This document shows positions 12,387-23,859 of a DNA stretch of 64,000 bases, piece by piece (the first letter of the stretch is position 1; each line of letters opens with the position of its first letter). The notes beneath the pieces were generated by a model. It worked only from the letters and a program-made list of their open reading frames with translations, was not told the DNA's origin and made no database searches. The stretch lies in assembly GCA_032718475.1 (NCBI GenBank), contig JAUCBJ010003535.1, positions 17,126 through 81,125 on the forward strand, read 5' to 3'. The position numbers and the translations under genes were made by a program. The stretch comes from Nemertoderma westbladi (taxonomy: Eukaryota; Xenacoelomorpha; Nemertodermatida; Nemertodermatidae).

Positions 12387-15300
12387 TTACGTTATGGAGT
12401 CCCTAGATGTTTGAAGGATTAGGGAGGTGGTCGTGGGAAGAGAATCTTGCCTTCCACAGTTTCCGGAGAGTCCTCCATTCCCTTCCGATAAACACAAACG
12501 ACCGACTGGGTGATTGAGTCGCTGCATCCTAAATACAATTCCAGGTTTCCTCTTCGTCCTGGAATAGTGACGATAGAAACATCGCTCAAAGTATATGACG
12601 GCGTCACAAAGCCGATTCCAGGAGCTATAGTGGTCCGTCGCTCTCTGCAGGAGAGGTGAGAGTCCCTGCGAGACGTCTGATGTTCCAGAGCTCCAATCGC
12701 TCTCTCTGATCTTCATGAAGGATCCACTCGCGGTGGGGAGGCCCAGATCCACGGCGTCGTCCCTGGCAACATGTAATACCGACAGATCTATCCCGGGTTC
12801 AAATAACTCCGATCCACACGTCCGGGTTTCAGGTTCGACTTTCTCCGCTCCCTTGGCTGGTATAATCTCAGTCTGAGTAAGATGGGGAGGCCATTCATTC
12901 TCCTTACTCAGGAAGTCGGGTTCACCTAATCGGTCTGTAGTATCTGTCAGTTCTTGAGGAGTTGCTCCTCTGGAAGCGATGTCCGTTGGATTAAACTTCT
13001 TGGGGCAATATCTCCATTGATCTAAATTGGAGCTAATATCGTCATTATCTGAGGAGTATGGTGTTCCCTCAGTTGGGTCGTCTCCCTCACTAGTATCATC
13101 TTCCCATTTACTCCGCTGGCAGACGCGATCTTGAAGCAGTCTTTCTCTGAGCGTTCTACGGGAAGGTCCAGTAAGGTACCAACCTACTCTAGTTCTTACC
13201 GCATAGGGCTGAAGTGGTTGCGGTTGAGCAGGTCGTTTCTCTAATGTCTCCAGCGCCTCATGAGCGTTTTGGCCGATGAGTATTTGCACTCCAGGATAAT
13301 CAGTCTGGAATCGAGGTATGTTAAGATGTTGGATGCTCTCATCCTCGTCCCAATTATAAAGGTCTGCTTGAGTAGTAGCGAAGTTCTTTATAGCCACCAT
13401 TTTCACTGACCTGATGCTATGTTCTCCTAGTTCGTCCTGGGGGGTGGACAACTCACATATATAATAGTCGGCAGCTACAGTAGAATTCCAAACCTGCATG
13501 ATCCCTGACAGGTTTAGCTTGGTTCGGAACTTGGGTTGTCCAGCAAAGATGACTTCGGCTAGTTCCCTATCGATGAATGTTCCTGTGCTACCGGAGTCCA
13601 GGAGGGCGTTCACTATATAGCTCTTCTGAGGTCCGTGGACCCGTAACTGGACTACAGGAAATTCTCGGATTCCTATGTTGGAAGTTGGCGCTTTCCAAGA
13701 TGGTTGTTGATCGGAAGTAGTTAAGGTAAGGTCGCTGTCTGTGTCTTTCTCATACACGAGTGCTCGATACACTGCGGTGGTGTTTATTAGGTAACAGGAT
13801 TCGTTTTGGTCGGAGAACTCGTCCGTATAGAATCCTTCCATCTCAGATTGATCAGTGTCGTTCACATCACTGAATTGGACATGTATTTCGGACTCACTTA
13901 CCTGACTCGGGCTGTTTCGTTCGAATTCCGTGTGCAACAAGATATGATGTTTTGCGCCGCACTTTGCACACCTTGCGTCGGAGTTACAGGTTCGCCGTTG
14001 GTGTCCTCGTCTGAGGCAATTATAACACAACCGCTTATCCCACATGACTTCACGTCTATCCTCGAGTGATTTCCTCAGGAATTTATCACACGCATTTAAA
14101 CGGTGGGGCCCGTCGCACAGCACACATTTGGGCTTGATGTTACTTACTTTAACATGTGCTGTGTGGTGCACACTTGTTCTTTCCTCGGGCTTTCTCACCT
14201 GAATTCTTTTAGGAGACGTAGGAGGGGTTTTTTGTACCGGTTCCCTTCTGTCATTGGGTCGAGACTTGGATTTACTTACCTGATCTTTAGGCATTTTATT
14301 GACATAAGATCTGTCAGTGTCTTTCCCGCTGTCCTCTCCTTGAGAAGTTTGGCTTTCACCGTCGTCGGTATAACATACTGGTGTTACCCTTCTCCTAGAA
14401 ACGGGTTTCTCACTTACCTTGTTTTCCAATGTCTTCTCTCTGGACTGCCTTAGGAGCTGTAATTTCACTTCTCCATCTAAGAATGACATGAGATCAGCCA
14501 TGGTAGGGTCTCGTCGTTGTTGTTCCATCATATATAACACTTTCTTATCCCAGCGTGTACCTACTCCACCCTTCGGTAAAGCAGAAGCCACTGCTCTAAT
14601 AACCATAGCACCCTGATACTCATGAGACTTACCTAGCCAATCTAATTGTCTGCAGATCTCCTGAATTTCATCGGAAAACTCTATAATCCCGCTGCTAATA
14701 AACTTTCGGGGCGCTACCAACTTTGCATACAAATACCCAGCTATGTTATTCCTATTACCATACCTGATGTTTAATGTATCCCAAACTTGTCTTAATCCGT
14801 CTGGATGTCCAATAAACCTTAACGCCATTAACTTGGGAGATCCTTCCAAGCACTCGATGAGGTATCTAAGTTTTTCTCCATTAGATAGTACGGAGTTCTG
14901 TATGTTATCTTTGTAATATTCATTAAAAGGTAACCATTTCATCTCATCTCCATTGAACTTAACGATCTCTCCCACCTTTACCGCTTGCCGGGCTTCGGTT
15001 CTAGCCATTTGACGCGTAAAACTTTCTTGGGCCATCGTGCTATTTAATATCGAGTTATCGGCATATAAATTTCTCGGATTATGATCAGTTCTATATGGAA
15101 TATCATTATCAACAGGTCTATAATTACCCTTAATAGGGTTCACTATAGGAGTTTCTACTTCGCTAGCAGTATAAATGCGTGTAGGCTCCACACCTTGCGC
15201 ATGAGATACTTCAGACCTAACGGGTTGACACATTGTTACAGAGGTTGGTGGTATACCCTTTTTTAAGTTTACTAATTTATCGCGTTCTAACGCGATACTT

Positions 15301-16433
15301 TGCTGCACTTCTTGCAACTCTAACCTGCTTTCCCTCACTGTTCCCTTTAAATGTTGGACAGTCCCTTCCAACTCTCGGACCTGTTGGGAGGAGCGTATCC
15401 GATTCTCCTTCATCTCTCCGAGGAGAATATCCATCCCCCGCCGTCTCTCATCTACCCAATCAACCGCCGAAACGGGATCCGCCAACGTCGTAGCGGGCAG
15501 ACAAGGGACAACGGGCGACAAATTCGGAATATTTCGCTCGGGGTCCAGGACCTGAACTGTCTCTCGGGCAGTTCTACGGGGCACAGGTAGCTTAGTGCTA
15601 TGTAGAGGGAATTTATAGGTAGCTTCAGGGAGCACAGGTGTATCTATTACCGTAGGGGTGATTTCAAGAACAGGCCTAATTATTTCAGGCTCATCTACTA
15701 TAGTAGGGAGTCTTTCTATTTTAATTATTTGGTCTGTGGGCTCTGTACTACCTAAGTTGGTGTTATTTAGTTGCCTTCTAACAGCTGGAGGCAAATCAGG
15801 CAATTTCTGACGGTGGAATGTTCTTTTACGTCTGCTTAGGCGAGATCGATTTCTTCCGCCTTCAGTGTCGGTGGTATCGCCTTCCTCAGATGAGGTATAC
15901 CCTTGTCTTTTGGGAGTAGATCGACTCATCATCTGCATATTACTAGCTGCTAACTGTTTACTGAAGTCGTCTTGCTTCTCTTGAAGATTTTCCAACTCCA
16001 GTTGGATGATCTCTTCAGCCGCTTTTCGTTCTGCTTCCGCCACTGCTGCCGCTTTTGCCTCTGTTCGTTCTGCTTCCGCCTCTGCCGCTGCCGCTTTTCT
16101 TTCTGCCTCTGCCACTGCTGCTATCTTTCTGTCTTCTATACGCTTTTTCCTTACTTGTTCTTCCCTTTCTCTAGCGATGCGGAGTTGTTCATCGAATTTA
16201 GCTTGGTTCGCCGCTAACCTATCCACATCAATCGCATCTAACACAAGTTTGGCTCCTTCGCTATTAGGGCTAAGTCCCTCTAGCCTTCTCCTCAACTCTT
16301 CATCTCCCACAAAACGCTGATAGTCTGACAGATAGATATCAATGGCATCCTTCTTATGCGGTTTCTCTGCCGTCGCTTCGCTCTCGGTCGTATCTAGTAG
16401 ACTGTCTGACAGGTTCTGCTTTGCATCAGACAT
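12387..16433 (-). CDS. BEL/Pao gag-protease polyprotein with fused pol remnant
   Basis: A single 1348-codon ORF. Residues about 85-150 form an Ala/Glu/Arg-rich coiled coil. Residues about 470-640 match the BEL/Pao gag core (FNGDEMKWLPF, LIECLEGSP, VWDTLNIRYGN). Zinc knuckles follow, including CYNCLRRGHQRRTC (CX2CX4HX4C) at about residue 803. A retroviral-type aspartic protease site, LLDSGSTGTFID, lies at about residue 945. At about residue 1138 the frame jumps straight into WRYCPKKFNPTDIASRG and EPDFLSKENEWP, which in intact BEL/Pao polyproteins lie after RNase H, before integrase. The reverse transcriptase and RNase H have thus been cut out in frame. The last 40 or so residues look frameshifted. 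Start chosen at the first ATG after the long leader. Confidence 0.92.
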   Translation of the reverse strand: MSDAKQNLSDSLLDTTESEATAEKPHKKDAIDIYLSDYQRFVGDEELRRRLEGLSPNSEGAKLVLDAIDVDRLAANQAKFDEQLRIAREREEQVRKKRIEDRKIAAVAEAERKAAAAEAEAERTEAKAAAVAEAERKAAEEIIQLELENLQEKQDDFSKQLAASNMQMMSRSTPKRQGYTSSEEGDTTDTEGGRNRSRLSRRKRTFHRQKLPDLPPAVRRQLNNTNLGSTEPTDQIIKIERLPTIVDEPEIIRPVLEITPTVIDTPVLPEATYKFPLHSTKLPVPRRTARETVQVLDPERNIPNLSPVVPCLPATTLADPVSAVDWVDERRRGMDILLGEMKENRIRSSQQVRELEGTVQHLKGTVRESRLELQEVQQSIALERDKLVNLKKGIPPTSVTMCQPVRSEVSHAQGVEPTRIYTASEVETPIVNPIKGNYRPVDNDIPYRTDHNPRNLYADNSILNSTMAQESFTRQMARTEARQAVKVGEIVKFNGDEMKWLPFNEYYKDNIQNSVLSNGEKLRYLIECLEGSPKLMALRFIGHPDGLRQVWDTLNIRYGNRNNIAGYLYAKLVAPRKFISSGIIEFSDEIQEICRQLDWLGKSHEYQGAMVIRAVASALPKGGVGTRWDKKVLYMMEQQRRDPTMADLMSFLDGEVKLQLLRQSREKTLENKVSEKPVSRRRVTPVCYTDDGESQTSQGEDSGKDTDRSYVNKMPKDQVSKSKSRPNDRREPVQKTPPTSPKRIQVRKPEERTSVHHTAHVKVSNIKPKCVLCDGPHRLNACDKFLRKSLEDRREVMWDKRLCYNCLRRGHQRRTCNSDARCAKCGAKHHILLHTEFERNSPSQVSESEIHVQFSDVNDTDQSEMEGFYTDEFSDQNESCYLINTTAVYRALVYEKDTDSDLTLTTSDQQPSWKAPTSNIGIREFPVVQLRVHGPQKSYIVNALLDSGSTGTFIDRELAEVIFAGQPKFRTKLNLSGIMQVWNSTVAADYYICELSTPQDELGEHSIRSVKMVAIKNFATTQADLYNWDEDESIQHLNIPRFQTDYPGVQILIGQNAHEALETLEKRPAQPQPLQPYAVRTRVGWYLTGPSRRTLRERLLQDRVCQRSKWEDDTSEGDDPTEGTPYSSDNDDISSNLDQWRYCPKKFNPTDIASRGATPQELTDTTDRLGEPDFLSKENEWPPHLTQTEIIPAKGAEKVEPETRTCGSELFEPGIDLSVLHVARDDAVDLGLPTASGSFMKIRESDWSSGTSDVSQGLSPLLQRATDHYSSWNRLCDAVIYFERCFYRHYSRTKRKPGIVFRMQRLNHPVGRLCLSEGNGGLSGNCGRQDSLPTTTSLILQTSRDSIT

Positions 16434-18638
16434 GTTTGTTTATACAGTTGAATGCCTACTGCTGTATTACAGTCTGAGCAAGTCTAGTAACTCAGTATTA
16501 ACTGCTAGCCTAGTAATTAATTACCGGTACTGCTACTCAGTGTAGCGTGATATATATAATATATTAGAATACCGGTATGCTTATAGTATATATAACTATT
16601 ATTACAGACTAGGTTTATCACAGAATACCGGTATAATTTTAGCACAAATATATGTAAAAATATAATAGGCCTATCGGAATACCGGTATACAGCTTACAGT
16701 TTGTAGTATATATAATTCTGAACTAGAATTAATTACAAGTACCGGTATAATTTCAGCCTAAATTTATAGAAATAAAGATAATAGGCCTATCGTAAATACC
16801 GGTATATCAATTATTTTAAATAACTGAATTTCTGAATCTCAAGGGTTACTTAGTTACTTTAACTTACTTTATTGCCGTTATTTAAGCAGTAGTCCAACTG
16901 ATATTGAGACCTAATGGTTGTATGGTAGGCCTACGATTTATAAATCGTTAGATTTGATTTATAATATATATATACCCGTTTTAATGGGTTTTGTCAATGT
17001 TTGAAATAAATGTTATTATTTCTGGGGAGTAATCACTACACAAAGCGGTGCGCTTTCAGTGAAGTGTTACGTACAGGACACTAAAACAAATAATACTAAT
17101 TTACCTAAGTTACTTAATACTACAAATTACGTACAATTCGGGTGAGATTACAATCTCTAAATAAACACAAAAATTTACAAAAAAAAACACAAAATACGAA
17201 TTTTTAGGGTAATTTTACAAGAAGTTTACAAACCAGCCTAACAAAGGGTTAGATAACCGGTTATTACAACGGACAGAGTACTACGGTATTTGAAATAATA
17301 AGTAGTAGTAAATACACTGCGTTGTCTAGATAGGAAATACCACCGCCTGACGACCTATAGCCGTATCGCTATAGGTTCTACGTTATGTATCACGGAGTGT
17401 TCCTACCTAGAAGTTAATAGAGCTAATCGAATGTGCCTATCAACCACTTTACAACACAAATATAATGCCTACAATAATTACTTCGGAAAGTACTGTACAC
17501 TAAACCCTAAATTAGGTACGAGTACTTGTACAACAGATAATCTGTAGTTAAATATACTTGAACAGCTAAAAGAACCACGGCATCTGCTGGAGTGACCGAT
17601 GCACAAAATCACCAGTCTTTACCTACGCCGAGCAGCCCGTGTAGTACCGGGGTTAATTTAACTATAACGGTATGTATAACAAACACAATTACTGTAGGAA
17701 CAAACTTGGGGAATTGAATGTTGCGAATAATTGCATAAACTCTGAATAATAAATATTACGCTACGCGTACAAACTACTCAAACAAAATACAGACCGAACA
17801 CTGACAGACTACTATCAAGTCTAAACAAACTACGGTATATGCAGACTCCGAAATGATTAGGGAGTATGCGCTCTAACCCAGTAGTGCGACTTATTCTTTA
17901 GTTGGGGGTTTACCTTACCGCATTGGCTGCCCCTACTGCCTAATCGTACTTAATCGGACAGATGATCTACACACGCGGCAATCCGTTCAGACCTAATAAC
18001 AGCCAGACAACTATCCAGCCTACAAATTATTTAAATAAAATTATACGCTACCCGTACAGACTTACACAAACAAAGTACAGACTAAACGATGGCAGACTAC
18101 TCTCAAGCCTAAATAAACTACAGGACATGCAGACTCCGAAATGATTAGGGAGTATGCGCTCTAACCCAGTAGTGCGACTTATTCTTTAGCTGGGGGATTA
18201 CCTTACCGCATTGGCTGCCCCTACTTCCTAACCGTACTTAATCGGACAAGTGCTCTACACACACTGCAATTCGTTCGGACTTAACAGCAATCAGACAACA
18301 GCTCAGCCTACAAATTGTCTGTACAATCTGATCAGGTTTACACGCCTTCTGTTCAATACTGGCCTACAAACAAATAAAACTTGACAGAAATAAGTAAAAT
18401 CTCAATAAAAAATCAGGGCGGCCGTTCCCTGATTAAGTACTAAGACCTACCGGTATACAACTATCAAAATCGAATAGTACTGCTGTACCTGTACTGCTGT
18501 AGGTACCGGTCCGGGTGGTTAGGTAGTCAGGCCTACTGGTACCGGTTCTGGCAGTTGGGCCTACTGACCTACAGATGTACCGGTTGACCGGTACTTTTAA
18601 CTTTATTGCTTACTGCAATAAGAAGCAATATCCTTTAA
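16434..18638 (-). promoter_or_regulatory. 5' leader of the BEL/Pao element
   Basis: Untranslated leader between the 5' LTR and gag, about 2.2 kb. It is rich in ACCGGTA motifs and contains the 288-bp direct repeat listed separately. I could not recognise a tRNA primer-binding site immediately inside the LTR: the first bases read TTAAAGGATATTG on the minus strand. Confidence 0.6.
17757..18330. repeat. Two diverged tandem copies of a ~288-bp unit in the BEL/Pao leader
   Basis: The block containing GCAGACTCCGAAATGATTAG occurs at 17841 and again at 18129, 288 bp apart. The similarity covers whole units (about 17757-18044 and 18045-18330) with scattered substitutions. Leader repeats of this sort can be packaging or enhancer sequences, which is inference only. 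Confidence 0.85.
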
Positions 18639-19919
18639 TGTTCGCGCTTTCAGACCTTTGGCAGTTTAACCCACCAAATTAAGATGTCTTCTAGATATTA
18701 AATCTGTTTTTTAGTCTATGACAAGTATTTGATTCACTACACTAGTCGAAACCAATCCGTGCGCGACCATTCACCCGCTGGATATTCCCGGGAGATTGGG
18801 TTCGACGGTTTAATTTTATTGCTATGTAAGCCTAATGTATTATTCGACTGACAGTACTATATAATCTCTGACAATATTATTCACCTTCGGTAATATTAAC
18901 AGTTCCTTTAGGACGTGGCGCTTTATCTATATAAACAGAGTTATGACTTAAACTACTCACAACGATATGGCTTAATTATAATTCACATATATGGCGCATT
19001 CTTTAGGAATTGCTTCTTTAACAGACTCACTCATACACAATGCTGCACAATACTGCACACTAATCTGCCAATCTTCACTGATTTTAGTCACATATAAAAG
19101 GAACACAGACTGACTCATGTAGGGTCTATCAAATAACATTAGATTCACTTCAAACCACTTTAACATAAGTCACAATCGTTTATCTGTAACCCTTCTCTCT
19201 TACCTTCGGTATATCAAGAATATTGGGTTTCGGGGTTATTTATCGTTATTCCAAATATAATTATTCGTCAACCATATTATGAAGAACTGACGGTAAATAG
19301 CAGTATAAAACAACAATGAAAACACTGATTGTTATGAGTTTGCAATGTTTCAGCAGTCAGCATGTATCATCAGTCAGCAGTGATTCCATGAGTTTGATCG
19401 GTATGTTAGTACCGGTATGTCAGCAGTGAGATATTTACAGTTAAAGGATATATGCCCTTTATAATTAAACCTACTAGTGTAAGACTAAAAAGCAGTACAG
19501 CACAAAATACTTCCAAGCCGTTCTTTCTTTGGCTCAAGACTGAATGTAAACACTGCACATAGGCATTGCGTCATTTCTCGGAAATTTTCTGTACAAGGAG
19601 CCACAAAAACGCTCTAATTGGCTGACTGAACTGAGAGACGCCGTAGAACAAAGGAAATCAACACGTATGAATGTCAGCTGTTAACCGTAGTCATAGTAAC
19701 TACTGTTCAAGAGTAGCTATCACCCCTTTGCGTCACGAATTGCCATAGAATCATAAAATATGCCTTTCACAGTACACATACGGAGGAAATAGGTCTTAGA
19801 TCCTCTAAAAACACCGATACAGCAATAATACGGTCTCTTACACTTATTAAATCAACTACAGAGTATTTTAATGTAAAAGATAATAAAAATAACGGGGCAA
19901 TTCAGCAAAGGCTTTTACA
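18639..19919 (-). repeat. 5' LTR of the BEL/Pao element
   Basis: 1281 bp, TG...CA, essentially identical to the 3' LTR at 8213-9492. It should hold the promoter for the minus-strand gag-protease transcript. It is followed by the second copy of the ATGTG target duplication at 19920-19924. Confidence 0.95.
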
Positions 19920-20356
19920 ATGTGGCCTTTCAGATATAATTGTATTATGTCATTGCTGTTGCTAACTAATTAATTTGTAGTAAAATAATCAAAAACAACA
20001 ATTTTCATATGGATGAATAGTTTGTTACACTGACCGCGGATTTTGAATATTATATCGCTATTTTTATCTTGCAATGGGGTGAACCAAAATTCGGGTTTCA
20101 ATTTGTTTGGTTTTATTAAATCACGGTGAATTTTCTGATTGGTGTAATGGATACTATAAATACATTATTAGGCCTATAATATTATTGAAATATTACTTAT
20201 ATATATGGGCACAATCGATTTTTGAAAGTTGGAATTTTTCATAATGTGTGCATTTTCTGTGGAATTCCCCCTATGGAATGGGTGCAGGGACTGTGATAGC
20301 AGTGCTTAGGAGTGAACCTTGAAATAACCATGTTAGGCTACAGTAGTATATAGAAA

Positions 20357-21354
20357 ATACACACCATGACCCGTAATATAGTGTCATTTTCTGATGACAC
20401 AGACCCCCCCCCCCCAAATTTTTCTACAAATCTTTAAAATATTGCTTGAAATTTGTAACACAACTAGTTCAACTCACCGTGGTTGTTACCATGAAGCCGG
20501 AATTTTCAATTTTGCCTTTACATTTTTTTTATAAGCGTTTTAAAAAAATCGCCTCATTTATCCCCCTCCGCCTCGCTTTATAGATATCATTAAAAAGCTT
20601 GCGTTCCAAGGATTCCAAATATGTAACAATATTTGAATTTCGTTGAGAAACAGCTGAGAAATAGGCGTTCAAAGATTGCAAGAATTATTGTTCGCTGCAG
20701 GACATTTATTCTATTTAATTTTTTTTTTTTTTTTTTTTTTCAAACAAGTAAACATGTTCATAATATTATTTGTTAAGTTTAATTATTATAAATCTTTTTA
20801 CTAAAAAAATTTTTTCTATTTAATAAATACATAATGTTCTGAAACAATTTGTTTATGTATTTGTCTATTTGTCTACGCAATATAGATATTGTATAGGCAA
20901 GGCATACCGCTGTTGCCCACCAACTCATAAAATAAATAACACGTTCTAGAATTTTGTGTATTTATTAAATAGAATAAATGAAATGTCCTGCAGCGAACAA
21001 TAATTCTTGCAATCTTTGAACGCCTATTTCTCAGCTGTTTCTCAACAAATTCAGATATTGCTACATATTTGGAATCCTTGCAACGCAAGCTTTCTATTGA
21101 TATGAAAAAACAAATGTGAGGAATGGCAATGATACGGATGGTGCGATTTCGCAAAGGACACTTTTTTAAAACGCTTATAAAAATAATGTAAAGGTGAAAT
21201 CGAAAATTGCGGCTTCATGGTAACAACCACGGTGAGTTGAACTAGTTGTGTTTCAAATTTCAAGCAATATGATAAAGATTTGTAGAACAATTTTTGGGGG
21301 GGGGGGTCCGTGTCATCAGAAAATGACACTATATTACGGGTTATGGTGTATTAG
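20357..21354. repeat. Long inverted repeat, arms of ~360-390 bp
   Basis: The left arm (20357-20718) and right arm (20964-21354) are reverse complements with moderate divergence and small indels. The outer edges are ACACCATGACCCGTAATATA and its complement. Both arms include a poly-C or poly-G run, the GTGGTTGTTACCATGAAGC block and the CTGCAGGACATTTATTCTAT block. The spacer of about 245 bp starts with a T-run. This could be a foldback or MITE-like element, or an inverted duplication. I see no clear target duplication. Confidence 0.85.
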
Positions 21355-21359
21355 GTGAA

Positions 21360-23030
21360 CATTGTTAATGTACTTTGCACAAGTTAATAAACCACAGAAA
21401 CAAAAGTTACCCCCCCCCCCCCCCCCCCCTGGGTGAATGGGCAGGGCAGATAGTGCAGCAGATTGATCGCTAGTGAAAATTACTAGTAGATCTATTTTTT
21501 ATATAACCCTAACCCATTTTTGGGATGATTGCCCGGAATGTATAATTTACGAGTTGTTATTGTTTCTGTAAAACTCCCTTCCTCTAAGAGATATAAGAAT
21601 GGACTTTAATTGAAATGAAAACAGAACGTTTGAGTAAACAAATAACACGTAAATAACACGATATAACACATTATTGAAGACGCAGTTACTCACATAGTGA
21701 TAGTATAACTTCTATTGTTATGATACGCACAGGTGGCCACAGCCACGTAATTTATCTATTACTGCGTAGCGAGGCAGTAAATAATGGATAATTAACTACT
21801 GTATAGGCAGACAAAATAAATAAGGCATTGGGATGATGGCACAGCTTGGGAGAACTACGATTAGGACAGAGCTGTAATACCGATTGATAGTGGCAATCAT
21901 GATCACAATGTACTGTTTACCGCGCAGCCTATATTACATCAACCAACGGTCATTATACTTATTCAATGACATTCATTATCCAATAACAAGCCTCCACCCC
22001 GACTAGTGTGTGTGCTGAACAGAGTATACTATTGTACCGCCTTCAATGCGGTTTGTTATGAGTGTGCACTACTCGGAGAAATCTACCAATTGATGATGCA
22101 CTTCTACCTAATGGACTGGTTTTATTATTATTATTATTCTATGCCATTGTCATTGTTATTGTTATTATAATTATAATAATAATAATAAATATATAACTGT
22201 AATATAACAGCCTGTAATAATGTTGTAATAAATGTTGATTGGACTTAACTACTGTAGTTATTTTATTTATGCTTTGGGTTTAATAAAGAAGAATACAATT
22301 TTAGAAACAATCTGCCTAGTATATATTACCAATTATCAGAGGATCACAAGGTTTCTAATATTTAATACATATTGTTATTATCGTATTAAATACAAGATTG
22401 TTAAGATATGTCAGTATCTTAATTTTAAGTCTTTTTAAAGTCTTCAGCGTGAGCTAAATTTAGTGTATTATTATTATTTGATCATTAAAATAATATATAA
22501 AATAAGTATTAATACATATTAATTTATTAATTACAATTCATTATGAAATTAATTTCAGTTTAACAGTACAAGTGTAGCGATCTAGCTAGCTATAAGAATA
22601 ATTGTTTATTGTGTTGCCTAGCAACATATCCAGATTCCTTAGTTGGGAAACTTTGCAGCTAACGTTCTAGTTCCAGGGTGGCCACAAAGTCTTCTGGTTC
22701 GGTCCCAAATTGTAACAGTCTTCGAGGTGATAAGCTTTTACGTAGCAGTACAATTATTAGTGGACCGGTCACCCAGAGCCGGACTGTTTTTCCCTACCAA
22801 ATTTCAGATGAATCTGAATTGGTTCTACAGCTACTCATAGGTTTCGTACTATTCGCCCCCTAACGGCCGATAGACGAACTATAGAAGTCTGTCTGTATGT
22901 ACAATTTATAATCTTTTGATAGACTACATGTGTATCAAGTTTAAGTTTATAATTTATTTTTTATTATTGGTGTTATGGGTGAATGAGTGGTTTCATATTA
23001 TTATAACTTTTTGTTGGGCACAGCTTTTGC
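21360..23030. other. AT-rich region with simple repeats
   Basis: A poly-C run lies at about 21411-21430 and TTA microsatellites around 22118-22137. A less AT-rich stretch at 22600-22870 has short overlapping ORFs without a recognised domain; its origin is unclear. Confidence 0.5.
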
Positions 23031-23039
23031 AAAGTCGGC

Positions 23040-23116
23040 AATGACATCCAGGTGGGTTCTAACTGGTGACCTCCGGGTTGGAAGTCTGACGCTCAAACCA
23101 TTCAGCTAGCGGCTCA
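23040..23116 (-). mobile_element. tRNA-like head of a SINE (decayed)
   Basis: Read on the minus strand it begins with GCTAGCTGAATGGTTTGAGC, an A-box and D-arm-like segment. An anticodon-loop-like CTTCCAA and a B-box-like GTTAGAACCC follow. The anticodon stem does not pair well, so this is a tRNA-derived repeat or pseudogene, not a functional tRNA. Confidence 0.4.
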
Positions 23117-23332
23117 GGTAAAAGATAGACCTGGAAATACTATCTGATACCTTGTATGTCGTCAATTTACCTTTAATTTAAGTTTAAGTTTGGTTCCATT
23201 TAAATCAAAGTTTGACCGACTTATTAGAGTTCGAACAGAACGACGACGGCAGATAGTCCAATAATTTTACCGATACGTAAAAGCTCAGCTGAGTTAGTGA
23301 CTCGCCCCATAACTGTATGAGTGAAGTCCGGA

Positions 23333-23413
23333 CAATTGGGACTCGAACAATTGCGACCCGGATTGTCCGGGTGGCAATTGTCCGGGTCGCAATTGTCCAG
23401 GCCGCAATTGTCC
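23333..23413. repeat. Short tandem repeat around CAATTGTCC
   Basis: About five units of 15-17 bp carry GCAATTGTCCGGGTC or close variants. This explains the repeated TIATRTI-type reading on the minus strand. Confidence 0.75.
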
Positions 23414-23859
23414 TAACATCTGTATGAGTGACCGTCAATGTATCGGAAGGACATTCACTCATTACTGCATTACTTGGAAAACCTCTTACAGTAGGGAAAA
23501 GGGCTATTCATGATTTCCACAGTTAAGTGGACATCAATATGTCCGAACATGAAACACAGTATTTCTTCAATTTTAATAGCTCAAGTCCTTGGTAGTAGTC
23601 TAAACCTTTGTAAAACTATTCAGTGCAATTTCACAACCGTCTATAAAACAATCGATTCAATTTGATCCCATTTGAACATACTTTATAAGGACAGTTAACC
23701 CCATATCATCTAAAGAGATTCATTTTTGTTATGAGCTTATCCCCAAGACTAATCTATACTTAATAAAACCGTACTCTCAAATTTAAAATTATTCACTTCC
23801 AAGAATAGTAAATGTTTGCTCTAACTAGAACATAATCAATCAGCCTTTACGAATTATGT

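Larger units (their letters stand above)
8213..19919 (-). mobile_element. Full-length BEL/Pao LTR retrotransposon, internally deleted, 5-bp target duplication
   Basis: Two direct LTRs (8213-9492 and 18639-19919) both start TG and end CA. They are flanked by the 5-bp duplication ATGTG at 8208-8212 and 19920-19924. The internal region carries a minus-strand gag-protease ORF at 12387-16433, so the 5' LTR is the right-hand one. The 5-bp duplication and the gag/protease type fit the BEL/Pao group. Reverse transcriptase, RNase H and nearly all of integrase are absent, so the element is non-autonomous. The near-identity of the LTRs implies recent insertion, presumably with enzymes supplied in trans. 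It lies in the first intron of the proposed ZMYND11-like gene, antisense to it. Confidence 0.93.

Noticed and set aside
13806-16545. Several plus-strand ORFs of 60-116 aa
   Set aside because: Shadows on the antisense strand of the gag-protease ORF.
18560-18638. A tRNA primer-binding site next to the 5' LTR
   Set aside because: The first bases inside the LTR (minus strand) do not resemble a tRNA 3' end complement that I can recognise, so none is annotated.
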